Assembly: GCA_016720825.1 (NCBI GenBank) | Contig: JADKJV010000002.1 | Coordinates: 1-64,000, forward strand | Length of the DNA: 64,000 nucleotides | Reading direction: 5' to 3' | Source: Chitinophagaceae bacterium | GTDB lineage: Bacteria; Bacteroidota; Bacteroidia; Chitinophagales; Chitinophagaceae | Shown: positions 25,763-35,103 of the stretch, piece after piece | Layout of the letters: each line of letters opens with the position of its first letter | How positions within the stretch are numbered: the first letter of the stretch is position 1 | Program-made: the position numbers and the translations under genes | The notes under the pieces: generated by a model | What the model was told of the DNA's origin: nothing | The model's database searches: none | What the model saw: the letters and a program-made list of their open reading frames with translations, nothing else

Positions 25763-27281
25763 TAATTTCTTTCCAAAGCCTCTCGCTACCCTGCAACTTC
25801 AATATAAAATCAACTTCCTTACCGGTTTGTTTTAATTGAATCAACTTCGCATAATCCAGTTTCTCAGAAACCTTCCAGGTTTTCCCAAAATCCATCAAGC
25901 CCGCCAGCAAACACCAGTTTTCCCAAACCGCGTTTCTCTTAGAGCTAACAGGTTTATTTTTCATTTTCCCCGGAATATTTTTCTTAAGCGCAGAACTGCA
26001 ATATGAAATCGCTTCCAGCCTGTTACCCTGGAAACGGGTATTAATCATATCTGTGATCTTTTTGCTGATCACGCCGGCATCAAATGCAGGAAAACTGTTT
26101 TTGCTGGTTTTCCATTCCATGACTGAACCAGTAAAAAACCTCAGCCGGGTGAGGGGCGTGCGGTAAGTCCTGTCAGCCTGGATTTTTTCCCACTCTTCCC
26201 TTGCTGCTTCATTTATTTCGGCATCAGCCGGACGATATCCCAGCCGGTAATAAAACCAGAAAGCACCGCTTTTCAATCCTTCCGGATTGTCTTTCCCAAA
26301 CTGGTATGGCTTAACAATAAAATGCCTGACGCCGCAATATTGATAATACAACCGCATAATCTGTGCAAACTGCCAGGCAGATTCACCTTTGCGGAATGCC
26401 GGATAAATATTAATGCCGATTTTACAACGCTGTCCCCATATCCAGCCACCGCCATAAGCCAACGGCACGCCATTTTTGAAAGCCATGTATCCGATATAGG
26501 ATTCCAGTGATAATCTTTTTTGTTTCCGCATACCCACAAGTGCAATCTGCAGACCCCTGCCCATATCAAACAATTCCAGTTCATGTAAATCTGCGAAACT
26601 GAACGGATCAGTTTCCCTGTATAAAAATGAAAGCGAACCCCGGATAGTATCCAGGCATTTTAATTTTTGCGGATGGGAGAGGGGAAGCAGTGAAGAAACT
26701 GGTTGTTTCAGTATTTTCAACGAATCAGGATGCCGGATCATTTCCTCCTGGAAAAAAACAGCGTCAGTAGTTAATCCCAGCTGGCTCCGGTTGAAACCTG
26801 CTTCATCCAGTTTCCAGCTGCTGAAAATTTTCATCCGCAGGAATAAATCTTCTTTTATGGCCTGTTCGGCATGACTGTTATTAAAAACACCCAGTATCCA
26901 TTTCCATAAATAAACCGGGTTTTTGCTGCCGGCCATCTTCCGGATTCTTGCCAGGCCATGCTCTGGGCCCTGGGTGATTTTTTCATATTCTGCACCGGGA
27001 AGTAATAGCTGCAGGATACTGATGATAGTTTCATCATCTGCATCTACTGCAAACAGTTTTACATTATCCGGGAAACGCCGGAGGAGCCAGTTACTGATAT
27101 CCAGTCCAAAAAAACCATTGAGCTCTGTATATGGCAATCCGCTGCCAGCTAAACGATGCTGGTTATGTGCTGAACCTTTGTTGGCCATTTCCCGGGTAAT
27201 AAGACCGAGCCGTTTCAACTCTTCGTTCACCGGGTCAAGCAGCTCCGGGTTGGCAGGAAAAGCCGGTGAAACAACAGGCAT
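25746..27281 (-). CDS. Large cytoplasmic protein of unknown function, possible GNAT-like region
   Basis: The 511-residue protein has no signal peptide. Residues about 225-350 contain GVPLAYGGGWIWGQRCKIG, FRKGESAWQFAQIMRLYYQY and GAFWFYYRLGYRPAD, a strand-helix pattern with an R-x-G-E-S segment and a Y-x-L-G-Y end that recalls acetyltransferase folds. This is a visual impression only. The rest is helical. The final five residues (KVLNT) and the stop codon come from the CACATAGG repeat at 25597-25762. I believe similar proteins are common in Bacteroidota, but no function is known to me. Confidence 0.65.
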   Translation of the reverse strand: MPVVSPAFPANPELLDPVNEELKRLGLITREMANKGSAHNQHRLAGSGLPYTELNGFFGLDISNWLLRRFPDNVKLFAVDADDETIISILQLLLPGAEYEKITQGPEHGLARIRKMAGSKNPVYLWKWILGVFNNSHAEQAIKEDLFLRMKIFSSWKLDEAGFNRSQLGLTTDAVFFQEEMIRHPDSLKILKQPVSSLLPLSHPQKLKCLDTIRGSLSFLYRETDPFSFADLHELELFDMGRGLQIALVGMRKQKRLSLESYIGYMAFKNGVPLAYGGGWIWGQRCKIGINIYPAFRKGESAWQFAQIMRLYYQYCGVRHFIVKPYQFGKDNPEGLKSGAFWFYYRLGYRPADAEINEAAREEWEKIQADRTYRTPLTRLRFFTGSVMEWKTSKNSFPAFDAGVISKKITDMINTRFQGNRLEAISYCSSALKKNIPGKMKNKPVSSKRNAVWENWCLLAGLMDFGKTWKVSEKLDYAKLIQLKQTGKEVDFILKLQGSERLWKEIKVLNT

Positions 27282-27312
27282 TCATGATAAGCAAGCAATA
27301 CGGTCGCGTTGT

Positions 27313-27414
27313 TCAGCGGCCGTTTGACAATCCTTCCAGCATCAGCAGCGTATCTCCTGACGTATGACTCTGTTTGAAATCTTCAATATCTTTTTCCCGG
27401 ATATAAAAAGGCAT
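27313..27414 (-). CDS. Small ORF upstream of the large unknown protein
   Basis: A 33-codon frame starts with ATG at 27414 (MPFYIREKDIEDFKQSHTS) and has plausible codon content. It stops 31 bases before the next gene's ATG at 27281. A one-base shift near its end would prolong it by eleven residues to a stop (TGA) directly abutting that ATG. It may be a real small protein, or the N-terminus of the larger protein cut off by sequence errors. I cannot decide. Confidence 0.35.
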   Translation of the reverse strand: MPFYIREKDIEDFKQSHTSGDTLLMLEGLSNGR

Positions 27415-27643
27415 GTACCAAATCTAATAAAGCTGATGCCCGTTTTGACTGACAGTAGTCATATAGAAAAAAGTTCTTAATCATGCTGCCACCGGCTAAA
27501 TAGCAGCTTTTTATTTCTTTGGTAATTAGAATTTCCTATATATTTATATATCCACAGTAGCACAAGATTCGCGGCGTTCAAACCAACCTTATCCATCCCT
27601 CTGCAAACGCCAAAAAAGCATTGAACCATTAAACAACTCCCTT

Positions 27644-28690
27644 ATGCACCAACCACAATGGGGCAAGGCCTGCGTATTTGCGCTGGTCATCATTGTCCTT
27701 TCTGTATCAGCCTGGGAAATCTGGCTGCGAAACCACCACAACCCCCTTTCTTACGATGATGGAAAAGAACTCTGGGCTGATAAACGCGCAATGGTTTATG
27801 AGCCGCAGGACAAAGCCACCGTTTTTATAGGATCATCCCGTAATAAATACGATCTGGACCTTACTATATGGACCAAACTGACAGGTGATCATCCTATTCA
27901 GTTAGCCATGGAAGGATCTAACCCCTTGCCGGTTCTTGATGACCTGGCCAAAGACCAAAAATTCAAAGGGAAACTGATTATTGATGTTACAGAGGGATTG
28001 TTTTTCTCTCTCGCACCTGGCAATAAAGGCGGACCACAGGAAAGGATTGAATATTATCACAAAAGAACCCCTGCACAGAAATTCAGTTTCCTGGTAAACC
28101 GGGAACTTGAATCACGCCTGGTATTTCTTGATAAAGAATCTTATTCACTCAATGCCATGCTTGATAAACTGCATGTTCCCAACCGTAAAGGTGTATTCCA
28201 GATGCCCATATTCCCCCGGGAATTCGGCATTGTTACGTTTGACAGGCAGAATTATATGACGCCTGAATTTGTGGCAGATAGTAATGAACATAAAAAAGTG
28301 ACTGCCATTTGGGAATTTTTCCGTTCCCTCAATACTGATCCGCCGCTTTCCGGCCCTCCACTCGACTCATTGATGAAAACCATACAGGATGACGTGAAAA
28401 AAATCCAGGACAGGGGAGGTAAGGTTTTATTTGTGCGTACACCTTCCAGCGGGCCTTTCTGGATGGGTGAGCAAATGGGTTTTCCGAGAGCAAAATACTG
28501 GGATCGGTTATTGGCGCTTACGGGTTGTCCCGGCATTCACTTTGCAGACTACCCGGCTGTTGCCAGTTTTGTTTGCCCGGAATGGTCGCACCTGAAACCT
28601 GCCGATGCAGTTACCTGGACTATCAACCTGGTTGACATCCTGCAAAAGGAGAAAGGCTGGGTGTTCCCCGGTAAAACTGTTGCGCAATAA
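27644..28690 (+). CDS. SGNH-hydrolase-like membrane-anchored protein
   Basis: The 348-residue protein has one N-terminal membrane helix (about residues 9-26) and a large outside domain. VFIGSSRNKYDLD resembles block I of SGNH/GDSL hydrolases, although the usual G-D-S is G-S-S here. Further on, VLFVRTPSSGP and the end segment HFADYPAVASFVCPEWSHLKP contain a late D and H in a plausible catalytic spacing (D-x-x-H type). It sits 27 bases before an MBOAT acyltransferase gene, the standard pairing for exopolysaccharide or cell-surface O-acetylation machines such as AlgI with AlgJ/AlgX. Confidence 0.7.
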   Translation: MHQPQWGKACVFALVIIVLSVSAWEIWLRNHHNPLSYDDGKELWADKRAMVYEPQDKATVFIGSSRNKYDLDLTIWTKLTGDHPIQLAMEGSNPLPVLDDLAKDQKFKGKLIIDVTEGLFFSLAPGNKGGPQERIEYYHKRTPAQKFSFLVNRELESRLVFLDKESYSLNAMLDKLHVPNRKGVFQMPIFPREFGIVTFDRQNYMTPEFVADSNEHKKVTAIWEFFRSLNTDPPLSGPPLDSLMKTIQDDVKKIQDRGGKVLFVRTPSSGPFWMGEQMGFPRAKYWDRLLALTGCPGIHFADYPAVASFVCPEWSHLKPADAVTWTINLVDILQKEKGWVFPGKTVAQ

Positions 28691-28717
28691 TTTTTTCACG
28701 TTACAACTTCTGCAATC

Positions 28718-30200
28718 ATGGTTTTCAATTCATATACATTCATTGTATTTTTTATACTCATCCTGATCCTGCATAACCTGCCATTGGGATGGAAAACAAA
28801 AAAGGTAAATCTATTACTGGCCAGTTACCTGTTTTATGCGGCCTGGAACCCGCCATTTATTTTATTACTCTGGTTGTCCACGGTGGTGGATTATTTCGTG
28901 GGCAGGGCGTTGTACAGACAGGAAAATAAACACAAGAAACGATTCTTGCTTGTGATCAGCCTGATAGGTAACCTCGGCATGCTTTGTTTCTTTAAGTACG
29001 GGACTTTCCTGCTGGATAATTTTGTCCACCTGGTGAATGCCATCGGTTTCGATTACCATCCGGCAAAACCCAACATCATTTTACCGGCCGGTATTTCATT
29101 CTATACATTTACCACCCTTTGCTATACCATTGATATGTATAAAAAGAAAAGTGAACCGGTGAAATCCATGCTGGACTTTTCTTTGTTTGTTACTTTCTTC
29201 CCGCACCTGGTGGCCGGGCCTATTGTAAGGCCACCACAGCTGGTGCCGCAGTTTGAATCACCGCGTAAAGCCACCCAGCAGCAATTGTCACAGGGTTTGC
29301 TGTTATTATCACTTGGCTTATTTATGAAAGTGGTGCTGGCCGACAGCATGCTTTCCGGTTCTGCAAATACAGTATTCAATGCACACGGGCCCATGCAATC
29401 ACTGGATGCATGGATGGGTGTACTGGCATTCTCCGGACAAATCTTTTTTGACTTTGCCGGTTACTCAACCTGTGCCATTGGTGTGGCATTGTGTCTGGGA
29501 TTTGTGCTGCCGCATAATTTCCTGTTTCCTTATGCCTCAATTGGTTTTTCAGATTTCTGGCGACGATGGCACATCACACTATCAGCCTGGCTCCGGGATT
29601 ATTTATATATACCACTGGGTGGAAACAGGAACGGCAAAGTGAGAACCTATATGAATCTCATGATCACGATGCTCCTGGGTGGTTTATGGCATGGTGCCAG
29701 CTGGACATTTGTCGTCTGGGGCGCACTCCATGGATTTTATCTCTGGGTTGAAAAAATAATTGTTGATATCCGGAAAGACAAGGTGCAGCCCATTGCACTC
29801 ACTCCATCTGCGGAAGTGGGTGTTTTGGGGCCACCGCCCGAATTCCTGAAAAAGGAGAAACCTCAGCAACTTCGGACTGGCCTTGTTTACTTTTTTCCTG
29901 ATCAATGTAACCTGGGTATTTTTCAGGGCCCCGGATTTCCATTCAGCGTGGGGTATGCTCAGTGCCATGTTTGGCGGTGTGGCACATGCAGATCCGATGC
30001 TGACAACCCTGGCAATGATTAAAATTGCCATTATCATTGTTGCAGTAGTGATCTGCCACTGGCTGATGCGTAATACCCGAGTACTGACTGTGGCAGAGAA
30101 AATGCCATGGTGGATGCTCGGTTTTGTCTGGGCTTTACTGGTACTGATGATTATATGGAGCCAGGAGAGCAGCAGCGCATTTATTTATTTCCAGTTTTAA
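28718..30200 (+). CDS. MBOAT-family O-acyltransferase (frameshifted)
   Basis: This membrane-bound O-acyltransferase has about ten helices and the AlgI-like landmarks: FNSYTFIVFF at the start, FPHLVAGPIVRP, FWRRWHITLSAWLRDYLYIP and the catalytic-histidine region GGLWHGASWTFVVWG. The frame breaks at about 29850-29863. Adding one base in the A or C run joins the loop to FGLALFTFFLINVTWVFFRA and restores a normal C-terminus at 30200. Repaired length is about 494 residues. It probably carries acyl groups across the membrane for its SGNH-like partner to place on a surface polysaccharide. Confidence 0.88.
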
Positions 30201-30218
30201 TTTACATATTGTTATTGC

Positions 30219-30247
30219 ACCCGGTCTTCTGCAGACCGGGTGTTTTT
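30219..30247 (+). terminator. Intrinsic terminator after the MBOAT gene
   Basis: The stem CCGGTC/GACCGG with loop TTCTGCA is followed by TGTTTTTT. The remaining gap up to 30522 holds the helicase promoter; I see nothing else in it. Confidence 0.8.
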
Positions 30248-30399
30248 TGTATATATACATTGCCTTTCCATTCTCCATAAAGTAAATTAACAGAACAGTT
30301 ATTGTCAAAATGACCTTTGTAGAGCACTGACTGTAAGCCGATTCAGGCTTAATGGTTGATTGAGAATAACTATAAACAGCCTGCTCAGGTTGCTCTTTG

Positions 30400-30430
30400 T
30401 TGCATTTTTGAGTTTTAAAAGCTATCTTTG
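30400..30430 (+). promoter_or_regulatory. Promoter TTG-N20-TATCTTTG before the helicase gene
   Basis: It matches both parts of the Bacteroidota promoter: a -33 TTG at 30400-30402 and a -7 box TATCTTTG at 30423-30430. The implied leader is 85-130 bases, unusually long for this window, as is common for cold-regulated helicase genes. Confidence 0.6.
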
Positions 30431-30521
30431 TACCTCTTAATGTTATTACTCTCTGTTTGCGCGGTTTATTCCTTCCCAGTCATTGATGTGCTAACGTAAG
30501 GCGGATAAAGTATCAACCACG

Positions 30522-31925
30522 ATGGTGGATAGCCTTATCAGAATCATTTTTAAATATTTCATTTTGTCATTTAAGCATTTAAAGCTTATCGAACCTTTAT
30601 TAAAGGCCGTAAGCAACGAAGGGTATACTACCCCTACGCCTGTACAGGCACAATCCATTCCCGCTATTTTAGAACGCCGCGACCTGCTGGGCTGTGCCCA
30701 GACCGGAACCGGTAAAACGGCAGCATTCACCATTCCTGTTTTGCAACTGATGCATGAGGAGCAGAATCCTGAACAAAAACGCCACATCTTACATACATTG
30801 ATCCTTACGCCTACCCGTGAACTGGCCATCCAGATCGGGCAGAGTATTGAAGCCTACGGACGATATGTTGATCTCCGCCATACTGTTGTTTTTGGTGGTG
30901 TATCACAGCATCCGCAGGTACATGCAATCCGTAATGGGGTTGATATCATGGTTGCCACACCAGGCCGTTTGCTCGACCTGATGCAGCAAGGGATCATCTC
31001 CCTGCAGCATATCCGTTACTTCATCCTGGATGAAGCCGACCGTATGCTGGATATGGGTTTTGTTCACGACGTTAAAAAAATTATTGCAAAGCTCCCGGCG
31101 AAAAGACAAACCCTGTTCTTTTCTGCTACCATGCCTGCCGAAATCCGCCAGCTGGCCGGTGTACTCCTTACCAATCCGGTAAAAGTGGAAGTCACACCGC
31201 CTGCAACGACTGTGGATATTATTAACCAGTCAGTGTATCATGTTGATAAAGGATATAAGCAGCAACTGCTTGTTGATATCCTGCAGGATGAAAGCATTGA
31301 ATCTGTTCTTGTGTTCACCCAAATGAAACACGCCGCAGATAAATTATCCAAAGCGCTGATTCGCGCCGGTGTGAATGCCGAGGCTATTCACGGGAATAAA
31401 TCCCAGAATGCCCGTCAGAATGCCCTTGCGAATTTCAAAAACCGTAAAACACGTGTATTGGTTGCAACAGATATCGCTGCCCGCGGTATTGATATTGATG
31501 AACTGGCCTACGTCGTGAATTATGAATTACCGAACGTTCCTGAAACTTATGTACACCGTATCGGCCGTACAGGAAGGGCAGGAGCCAGTGGTACAGCCAT
31601 TTCTTTCTGTGACCGTTCTGAAAAAGAATTCCTGAAAGATATTGAGAAACTGATCCGCAAACAGGTACCTGCAATCAGCGGTCATAAATATGAAGGGTTG
31701 GTTTCTGCTCCGGTTGCGAAAGTACCCATGCAGCGCCAGCAATCAAATAACAGGCAGCAGTCAGGCAGGCCGCAATCTAACGGAAGGTCTCATGCAAATT
31801 CTAAAACCCACGCCGATACAAGACAGCAGTCACATGCGGTTAAATCAGCCAAACCGGGTCAGCACAGGAACCAGTCTTCCCGTCAGAAACAAACCCAGGG
31901 CCAGGGACAATCTTGGTCTTGGTAA
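30522..31925 (+). CDS. DEAD-box RNA helicase
   Basis: An ATP-dependent RNA helicase with the motifs in order: GYTTPTPVQAQSIP (Q motif), AQTGTGKT (Walker A), PTRELA, DEAD in ILDEADRML, SAT, VLVATDIAARGIDI and HRIGRTGRAG. The last 75 residues are a disordered Gln/Ser/Asn/Arg-rich tail that probably binds RNA. The family start (SFKHLKLIEPLL) coincides with a TTG at 30564, while the ATG at 30522 would add 14 residues; either may be used. It resembles RhlE-type proteins acting in ribosome assembly or cold adaptation. Confidence 0.93.
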   Translation: MVDSLIRIIFKYFILSFKHLKLIEPLLKAVSNEGYTTPTPVQAQSIPAILERRDLLGCAQTGTGKTAAFTIPVLQLMHEEQNPEQKRHILHTLILTPTRELAIQIGQSIEAYGRYVDLRHTVVFGGVSQHPQVHAIRNGVDIMVATPGRLLDLMQQGIISLQHIRYFILDEADRMLDMGFVHDVKKIIAKLPAKRQTLFFSATMPAEIRQLAGVLLTNPVKVEVTPPATTVDIINQSVYHVDKGYKQQLLVDILQDESIESVLVFTQMKHAADKLSKALIRAGVNAEAIHGNKSQNARQNALANFKNRKTRVLVATDIAARGIDIDELAYVVNYELPNVPETYVHRIGRTGRAGASGTAISFCDRSEKEFLKDIEKLIRKQVPAISGHKYEGLVSAPVAKVPMQRQQSNNRQQSGRPQSNGRSHANSKTHADTRQQSHAVKSAKPGQHRNQSSRQKQTQGQGQSWSW

Positions 31926-31928
31926 AAA

Positions 31929-32999
31929 TTAATACCTGTAACAAACAGCATTAATATTCATGCCTGCCCCAACGGAGGCAAACATAATCAGGTCGCCGGA
32001 TTGCAGTTGATGCCCGTCGACCTGGTTTTTTTTAACCAGGTCATATAAAGTAGGGACAGTGGCAACAGAACTGTTACCGAGCCACTGGATACTCATGGGC
32101 AATACATATTCCGGGAGTTCTTTTATATCGTAGAGCTGGTAAAGTCTTTTAATAATGGCTTCGTCTATTTTCTGGTTGGTCTGGTGTAGGAATATTTTTT
32201 TGAGAGTGGTTATCGGCTCCCCGCATTTGTCGAGGCAGTCTTTCATCGCCTGCGGGACATATTTCATGGCGTATTCATACACTTTACGCCCCATCATTTT
32301 AATATAGCGGATACGGGGATCACTGCCCGGATAATATGAATGCCCCATATTGATATAATGTACTTCGTCACCAGAGTGCGTTTGCATGCAGGTGGCCAGG
32401 ATCCCTTTACCTGATCCGTCTTCTTTATATTCAAGGATTGCGGCACCAGCACCATCGCTGAAGATCATACTGTCGCGGTCATACATATCAATTACGCGCG
32501 ACAAAGTCTCTGCACCAATTACCAGCGCCTTCTTCGCAATGCCGGCTTTGAAGAAAGCATCTGCCTGGATCATGCCCTGGATCCAGCCCGGGCAGCCAAA
32601 CAGGATATCGTAAGCCACACAGGAAGGATTCTGTATGCCCAGTTTATGCTTGATGTGACTGGCCAGGGAAGGAACAGCATCCATCTGGATAGTATTCTTG
32701 ATCACATTCCCGAAATTATGTGCCACAATCAGCTGGTCTATTTCTTCCGGATTAATGCCGCTGTCTTCGATAGCCCGCTGCGCAGCGATAGCGCCAAGGT
32801 CAGAGGCAGTCAGCTCATCGGTTGCGTATCTTCTTTCGGAAATACCGGTTATATTCTTAAATTTCTCTACAACTTCAGCCGGGGGAACTGAAAGCGGTGT
32901 TTGATTTTCTGCATAAAATAAATGTCCTGAAAAATCCTTGTTTGTCTGGATAACTGGAGGAATATAGGACCCGGTTCCTGTGATCTGGGTTCTTGCCAT
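31929..32999 (-). CDS. 3-oxoacyl-ACP synthase III (FabH)-like enzyme
   Basis: The 356-residue thiolase-fold enzyme carries the FabH triad: C136 in LFGCPGWI, H in FLHQTNQKIDE and N in WLGNSSVAT. FabH enzymes start fatty acid or polyketide-type chains by condensing acyl-CoA with malonyl-ACP. The window contains no other fatty acid genes, so this copy may serve a special lipid or pigment. It converges on the helicase gene with only three bases between stops. Its start is 141 bases from the divergent small membrane protein. Confidence 0.9.
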   Translation of the reverse strand: MARTQITGTGSYIPPVIQTNKDFSGHLFYAENQTPLSVPPAEVVEKFKNITGISERRYATDELTASDLGAIAAQRAIEDSGINPEEIDQLIVAHNFGNVIKNTIQMDAVPSLASHIKHKLGIQNPSCVAYDILFGCPGWIQGMIQADAFFKAGIAKKALVIGAETLSRVIDMYDRDSMIFSDGAGAAILEYKEDGSGKGILATCMQTHSGDEVHYINMGHSYYPGSDPRIRYIKMMGRKVYEYAMKYVPQAMKDCLDKCGEPITTLKKIFLHQTNQKIDEAIIKRLYQLYDIKELPEYVLPMSIQWLGNSSVATVPTLYDLVKKNQVDGHQLQSGDLIMFASVGAGMNINAVCYRY

Positions 33000-33140
33000 A
33001 TGATTAAAGGTAAATTAAAATGTAATTCGTCAGCCGAAAACCATTTTGATTGATGGCTAACACCTGTAAGGATGTTAAAAATTTGGAAGTTTGAGATTGC
33101 TCATTTCCCATGACAGGAAAAAAAAAACGTATACTGCCGC

Positions 33141-33533
33141 GTGTTTTATTTCCGCAAAATATCTGCAGTTGTATTGCTGATGGTTTATGTAATGTCTACC
33201 CCCGGCATCCGCGAGGTTATCCGCATGCCCCAGCTGGCTGAACATTACCAGGATCATTGCGAAGAACAAAAAAATACAAGCCTGCTCGCATATCTCGTGA
33301 TGCATTATATCCAGGAAGACGGAACGGACCAGGATGCGGATGAGGATAACACACTTCCTTTTAAATCTGCAGAAGGAATCAGCAGCGGTAATGCTATTTC
33401 TTTTTTCATTTCAGAAACAACAGAACTGACCCATCCCATATCACCGGCGAATCAATTATACCGTGTTCAGAATAACCGGTTGATCCCTGCTCCTTATACC
33501 AAATCAGTTTGGAGACCTCCCTGCGTAGCCTGA
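33141..33533 (+). CDS. Small membrane-anchored protein of unknown function
   Basis: The 130-residue protein begins at a GTG. It has an N-terminal hydrophobic segment (about residues 6-20), then RMPQLAEHYQDHCEE and an acidic middle (DGTDQDADEDNTLPFKS). This pattern is familiar from small proteins found next to heavy-metal efflux systems in Bacteroidota, but no efflux genes are present here. Several histidines and acidic residues could bind metal, which is inference. It lies 51 bases ahead of the next gene, possibly co-transcribed. Confidence 0.6.
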   Translation: MFYFRKISAVVLLMVYVMSTPGIREVIRMPQLAEHYQDHCEEQKNTSLLAYLVMHYIQEDGTDQDADEDNTLPFKSAEGISSGNAISFFISETTELTHPISPANQLYRVQNNRLIPAPYTKSVWRPPCVA

Positions 33534-33584
33534 TGCTTTACCTGTAAGTAACATTATTTCATTTTACAATTAAATTATTCAGCA

Positions 33585-34226
33585 ATGGATTCAACACATA
33601 TTCATTTGCTGCTGAATCATTTTCCGGTAATCGGAACTTTGATTGGCAGCGGCCTCCTGGTGTGGGGCATTTTCAGGAAACAAATCAATTTGCAGATTTC
33701 AGCTTCTGTAATCCTGGCACTGATGGCTATCATCGCCATCCCGGTTTACCTGACTGGTGAACCTGCCGAAGAGGCAGTAGAAGAACTGCCGGGTGTTTCG
33801 GAAGGTTTGATTGAGCAGCATGAGTCGGCTGCCACGCTCGCAATCTGGATCATGATCATAACAGGCATTTTGGCGCTGGCTGCGTTTATATTTAACCGGA
33901 TGCAGAAAAAACAGGCTGGGGTGTTATTTATCATCACAGCAATTTGTTCTGTGCTCAGTTTTGCGGCGATGGCCCGTACCGGTTATTATGGCGGGCAGAT
34001 CAGGCATACGGAAATCCGTTCTGGCAATGCCACAGCGAACGGGGAAGCTAACCAGGAAAACGGGGAAGGTGAAGAAGACGATGAAGAAGAAGGAGGTAAA
34101 ACAAATGCCGCCACAGACAGCCTGGGTAAAACGCCGGCTGCAACAGACAGTTCCGGTGTAAAAACACCTGCAGATAAAACCAGGAAGGATGAAGATGAAG
34201 AAAAAGAAAAGGATGATGATGATTAA
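33585..34226 (+). CDS. DUF2231-like membrane protein with long acidic tail
   Basis: The 213-residue protein has four hydrophobic helices in residues 1-137, beginning with the DUF2231-like HIHLLLNHFPVIGTLIGSG, where H and N may bind cofactor. Residues 150-213 are a highly charged, low-complexity tail rich in Glu, Asp, Lys and Thr that ends DDDD. The tail looks disordered. DUF2231 proteins are small membrane proteins, some linked to haem or redox chains. The small upstream gene probably shares its transcript, and a terminator follows. Confidence 0.7.
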   Translation: MDSTHIHLLLNHFPVIGTLIGSGLLVWGIFRKQINLQISASVILALMAIIAIPVYLTGEPAEEAVEELPGVSEGLIEQHESAATLAIWIMIITGILALAAFIFNRMQKKQAGVLFIITAICSVLSFAAMARTGYYGGQIRHTEIRSGNATANGEANQENGEGEEDDEEEGGKTNAATDSLGKTPAATDSSGVKTPADKTRKDEDEEKEKDDDD

Positions 34227-34231
34227 TTATG

Positions 34232-34258
34232 AAAGTGGCCTCCGGGCCACTTTTTTTT
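34232..34258 (+). terminator. Intrinsic terminator after the acidic membrane protein
   Basis: Stem AAAGTGGCC/GGCCACTTT with loop TCCG and a run of eight T. Confidence 0.85.
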
Positions 34259-34307
34259 GAGAGCCATGGAATACCCCGGATAAAAAAAATCCGTTTATTT
34301 TCGCCGG

Positions 34308-34850
34308 ATGCCAGTTCATTTTTCAAATCCTCAAATCAGCCATGCCACAGAAACCGATATTCCTGCCATTTGCAGGTTGCTTAATATGGCTTATCGTGGC
34401 GAAAGTTCCCGCAAAGGTTGGACAACTGAAGCCGACCTGATTGGTGGTGACCAGCGGACAACAGAGCCACAGCTGGCTGAGTTTATGCAAATCCCCGGAA
34501 GCGTATTTTTAAAATATGAAACGGTTCCCGGGCAGGTGGACGGATGCGTGAACCTGCAGTTGCAAGGCAATCGGATTTACCTGGGTATGTTCAGTGTGAA
34601 TCCGGATATGCAGGGGAGTGGAATTGGTAAAAAGATTTTAAAGGCTGCAGAGGAATTTGCCGGGAAACTGCAGGCGGTCAGTATTTATATGTCTGTTATT
34701 TCGGTACGAAAAGAACTAATTGACTGGTATCAACGGCAGGGGTATGCTGATACGGGGGAAAGAAAACCTTTCCATGAAGATGGGATCACTGGTAACCACC
34801 TGAGGCCACTGGAATTCATGATGTTGGAAAAATCAATGCTGGCTAAGTAA
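34308..34850 (+). CDS. GNAT-family acetyltransferase
   Basis: The 180-residue protein has a GNAT fold: an N-terminal ATETDIPAICRLLNMAYRG helix, the acetyl-CoA-binding region FSVNPDMQGSGIGKKILKAAE (Q/R-x-x-G-x-G/A) and the closing WYQRQGYADTGE. It probably acetylates a small molecule or protein amine, and the substrate is unknown. TATTTTCG, one base off the -7 box, ends just seven bases before the ATG, so the transcript may have almost no leader. Confidence 0.85.
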   Translation: MPVHFSNPQISHATETDIPAICRLLNMAYRGESSRKGWTTEADLIGGDQRTTEPQLAEFMQIPGSVFLKYETVPGQVDGCVNLQLQGNRIYLGMFSVNPDMQGSGIGKKILKAAEEFAGKLQAVSIYMSVISVRKELIDWYQRQGYADTGERKPFHEDGITGNHLRPLEFMMLEKSMLAK

Positions 34851-34965
34851 ATCCCTTTATTTCAGTGATAAATTTCCTCCTCAGGCAGCAATTCGGCAAA
34901 ACGGGTTGTCTGATATATAACCGGTTAATCCCGGCTGAATGAATACTGCTTATTTGTTTGCAAGG

Positions 34966-34991
34966 GCCCGGAATAAAATCCGGGCTTTTTT
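34966..34991 (+). terminator. Hairpin with T-run, about 115 bases after the GNAT gene
   Basis: Stem GCCCGG/CCGGGC, loop AATAAAAT, then TTTTTTAT. It is the likely end of the GNAT transcript. The rest of the gap to 35104 shows only the -7 box below. Confidence 0.7.
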
Positions 34992-35090
34992 ATGGGGTTT
35001 CAATCCGGCTTTCCCATTCAATGTGTTGAATATCAATTAATATTCCAGTTTAATTACTACCTGTTTTTTCCGCGATCAGTTCAATTCCGG

Positions 35091-35098
35091 TATTTTTG
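35091..35098 (+). promoter_or_regulatory. -7 box TATTTTTG directly before a start codon
   Basis: It matches TAnnTTTG exactly. The ATG at 35104 begins five bases later, where transcription would be expected to start, so the mRNA may be leaderless or use the second ATG at 35110. Confidence 0.5.
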
Positions 35099-35103
35099 AG
35101 AAG

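Noticed and set aside
31929..33533. Heavy-metal efflux locus
   Set aside because: The small protein at 33141 resembles proteins from such loci, but no CzcA/B/C-like genes are present in this window.
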